From positions 62,001 to 126,000 of the forward strand of contig NZ_JAJOMA010000004.1 of the NCBI RefSeq assembly GCF_021129235.1: a stretch of DNA of 64,000 bases. Direction: 5' to 3'. Below, piece after piece: positions 62,676-64,000 of this stretch. The stretch is from Kineosporia mesophila (GTDB lineage: Bacteria > Actinomycetota > Actinomycetes > Actinomycetales > Kineosporiaceae). Under the pieces are notes generated by a model. The model saw only the letters and a list, made by a program, of their open reading frames with translations. It had not been told where the DNA came from and searched no databases. The translations under genes and the position numbers were made by a program. Numbering within the stretch: the first letter of the stretch is position 1; the number at the start of each line of letters is the position of its first letter.

Positions 62676-63866
62676 TCAGTCGTCGTCGTGGCGGCGCAGA
62701 ACACTGCCGACCGACTTCACCGCGCCCACCGCGGAGCGGGCGGCGACCAGGCCGGCGGCACCCAGAACGGCCCCGGCCGCGACCGAGACCCGGTCGGCCG
62801 CACGAGGACTCACGACCGGTGAGTACTGCGCCGGAGGCATCGGGGTCGCGGTGCGCCGGCCGGCCGCGGCCGGGTTGGTGGACGCCGCGGGGCCCGTGGA
62901 CGTGGCGGTACCGGCCCGTGTGCGGGTCACGGTGAGCGTCGCCTCCGGGGTGGGGACGGTGTCGGCGAGGTGCCCACGGTCGATCGCGATCGTGGCACCC
63001 CAGGCGGCCGCGACCAGCGTGAGGCGGCAGACCAGGTTCAGCCAGACCAGCAGGATCAGGGCGACGCCGGCGGTGGCCAGGAACTTGTTGTTCGTGGCCC
63101 CCTTCAGCAGCACGCCGGACAGCAGCTTCAGCACACCCAGGCCGATACCGCCGAACAGCGCGGCGTCCCACAGGTCGTGGTTGGGCAGCTTCACGCCGGA
63201 GAGCAGGCGGAACAGCAGCATGAAGATCAGGGTGTCGACGCCCAGCACGAGCAGGGTGCCGACGATGCCGAGCACCACCCGGCCGATGGCAGACCCCTCG
63301 TCCACACCGAGCCAGCCGAGCAGCACGCCGGTGGAGGCGCTGACGAAGATGCCCGCCACCGCGGAGACCAGCATCATCACGCCGAGGCTGGCCAGCACGC
63401 CCAGGTCGCGGGCCTTCGAGATGACGAAGTTCCGCTCCAGCTTGAGCTGGCCGAACATCGCCCGGATGCCCTCGCGCATGGCGTCGAGCCAGCCCAGGCC
63501 GGTGAAGAGGAAACCGACCAGACCGATGATGCCGGCGATGGTGAGCTGGCTGGAGCTGGTCAGCGTGTCGATCGAGACGATGCCGCCGCTGCCGCCCACC
63601 GGGCTGATGACCACGGTGCCGACGCCGTCGTTCACCGCGTCGACCACCCGGCGCTGCATCGGCTTGTCGTCGCCGACGATCAGCCCGAACACGGTGAAGC
63701 CGACGGCCAGGGCCGGGAAGATCGAGAAGAACGCCGCGTAGGCCATGCCGCCCGCGAGCACACCGCCGCGGGCATTGCCGTACCGCTGCCAGGCCCGCCA
63801 CGGCACCGAACCCTTGGCCCGCTCGAGCAGGCCGGCCGACCTCTTCCCCACTGTCGTCTCGCTCAC
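62676..63866 (-). CDS. YihY/virulence factor BrkB family membrane protein
   Basis: The 396-residue protein has six helices (for example GMAYAAFFSIFPALAVGFTV, AGIIGLVGFLFTGLGWLDAM, LGVMMLVSAVAGIFVSASTG, VVLGIVGTLLVLGVDTLIFM). The conserved NHDLWDAALFGGIGLGVLKL and LVWLNLVCRLTL segments are present. A disordered Thr/Ala/Pro tail carries small hydrophobic GAVLGAAGLVAARSAVGAVK. Function is unknown; the family was once misannotated as RNase BN. GTG 63866 is used. Confidence 0.9.
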   Translation of the reverse strand: MSETTVGKRSAGLLERAKGSVPWRAWQRYGNARGGVLAGGMAYAAFFSIFPALAVGFTVFGLIVGDDKPMQRRVVDAVNDGVGTVVISPVGGSGGIVSIDTLTSSSQLTIAGIIGLVGFLFTGLGWLDAMREGIRAMFGQLKLERNFVISKARDLGVLASLGVMMLVSAVAGIFVSASTGVLLGWLGVDEGSAIGRVVLGIVGTLLVLGVDTLIFMLLFRLLSGVKLPNHDLWDAALFGGIGLGVLKLLSGVLLKGATNNKFLATAGVALILLVWLNLVCRLTLVAAAWGATIAIDRGHLADTVPTPEATLTVTRTRAGTATSTGPAASTNPAAAGRRTATPMPPAQYSPVVSPRAADRVSVAAGAVLGAAGLVAARSAVGAVKSVGSVLRRHDDD

Positions 63867-63871
63867 GGGAC

Positions 63872-64000
63872 TAAGTGTCCAGCAGATCGCCCTTGAAGCC
63901 GAACCGACGCCGCAACTGCCACAGCCCGTCGCGCCCGTGCTCGTAGAAGTTGAGCCCGGCGACGTCGAACGTCGAACGGTAATCGGCCAGCTCGGACTCG
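63872..64000 (-). CDS. 3' end of a gene running off the window
   Basis: Only the last 42 codons and the TAG are present (reading ...DYRSTFDVAGLNFYEHGRDG and then LWQLRRRFGFKGDLLDT). The frame has the strong third-position GC of its neighbours. The stop is 5 nt before the YihY GTG, so the two are likely one operon. I cannot name the product. Confidence 0.6.

Overview
This is a 64 kb stretch of a high-GC actinobacterial chromosome. It carries a WhiB7-type regulator, UvrD2, mycoredoxin, LytR-CpsA-Psr protein, acyl-CoA carboxylase with an epsilon subunit, a mannosyl-sugar pathway, and many leaderless genes. Gene order matches, in blocks, the Mycobacterium regions I remember as Rv3196-Rv3199c, Rv3264c-Rv3285 and Rv3303c-Rv3335c. 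The wall and sugar genes and the overall content suggest a Kineosporia-like member of Kineosporiaceae, but that placement is inference. No rRNA, tRNA, CRISPR array or intact insertion sequence was seen. Almost all of the window is core chromosome.

Layout. (1) 0.2-16 kb: DUF5679 protein, ThiF-like protein, ABC1 kinase, a permuted-looking alkaline-phosphatase-family protein, a 55-aa basic protein, whiB7 with an attenuator leader, an FtsK/SpoIIIE-like ATPase with a membrane partner, uvrD2, mycoredoxin, a uridine-kinase-like protein with a degenerate P-loop, nudC, an aminoglycoside/macrolide-phosphotransferase-fold protein and an EEP-fold phosphatase. (2) 16-34 kb: galE, CoA-binding protein, LCP ligase, purE-purK, GtrA, the birA/PH-domain/cyclase operon, accD-accE-maf, a GGDEF/EAL protein, a catalytically degraded membrane EEP protein, thioredoxin and the biotinylated carboxylase subunit. 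(3) 33-41 kb: purine nucleoside phosphorylase, gamma-glutamylcyclotransferase-like protein, LpdA-type quinone reductase, phosphomannomutase, a bactofilin-like/TPR protein and adenosine deaminase. (4) 41-48 kb, the most accessory part: a candidate toxin/immunity pair, a LigC ligase with a stand-alone LigD-type polymerase, and a GH65 phosphorylase with a HAD mutase. (5) 48-55 kb: thymidine phosphorylase, cytidine deaminase and a complete BMP-type nucleoside ABC importer. (6) 55.5-64 kb: M20 amidohydrolase, type III polyketide synthase with a methyltransferase, mannose-1-phosphate guanylyltransferase, GT4 mannosyltransferase-like enzyme, D,D-carboxypeptidase, YihY/BrkB membrane protein and the end of one further gene.

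How the genes work together. Nucleoside salvage is nearly complete: importer, cytidine deaminase, thymidine and purine nucleoside phosphorylases, adenosine deaminase and a phosphosugar mutase. Fatty-acid precursor carboxylation is also nearly complete: BirA, AccD, AccE and AccA-type alpha subunit. Three features stand out. The whiB7 leader has a WhiB7-style promoter, a 96-codon upstream ORF and a 19-bp terminator stem. A family of very long perfect palindromes sits between genes (44, 44, 54, 38 and 36 bp), including three sites sharing CGTGATCATGCAA arms. A hierarchical tandem-repeat tract built from 8-, 9- and 17-bp units lies between accE and maf. About a dozen genes have a -10 hexamer exactly 6-7 nt before the start codon, which predicts leaderless mRNAs.
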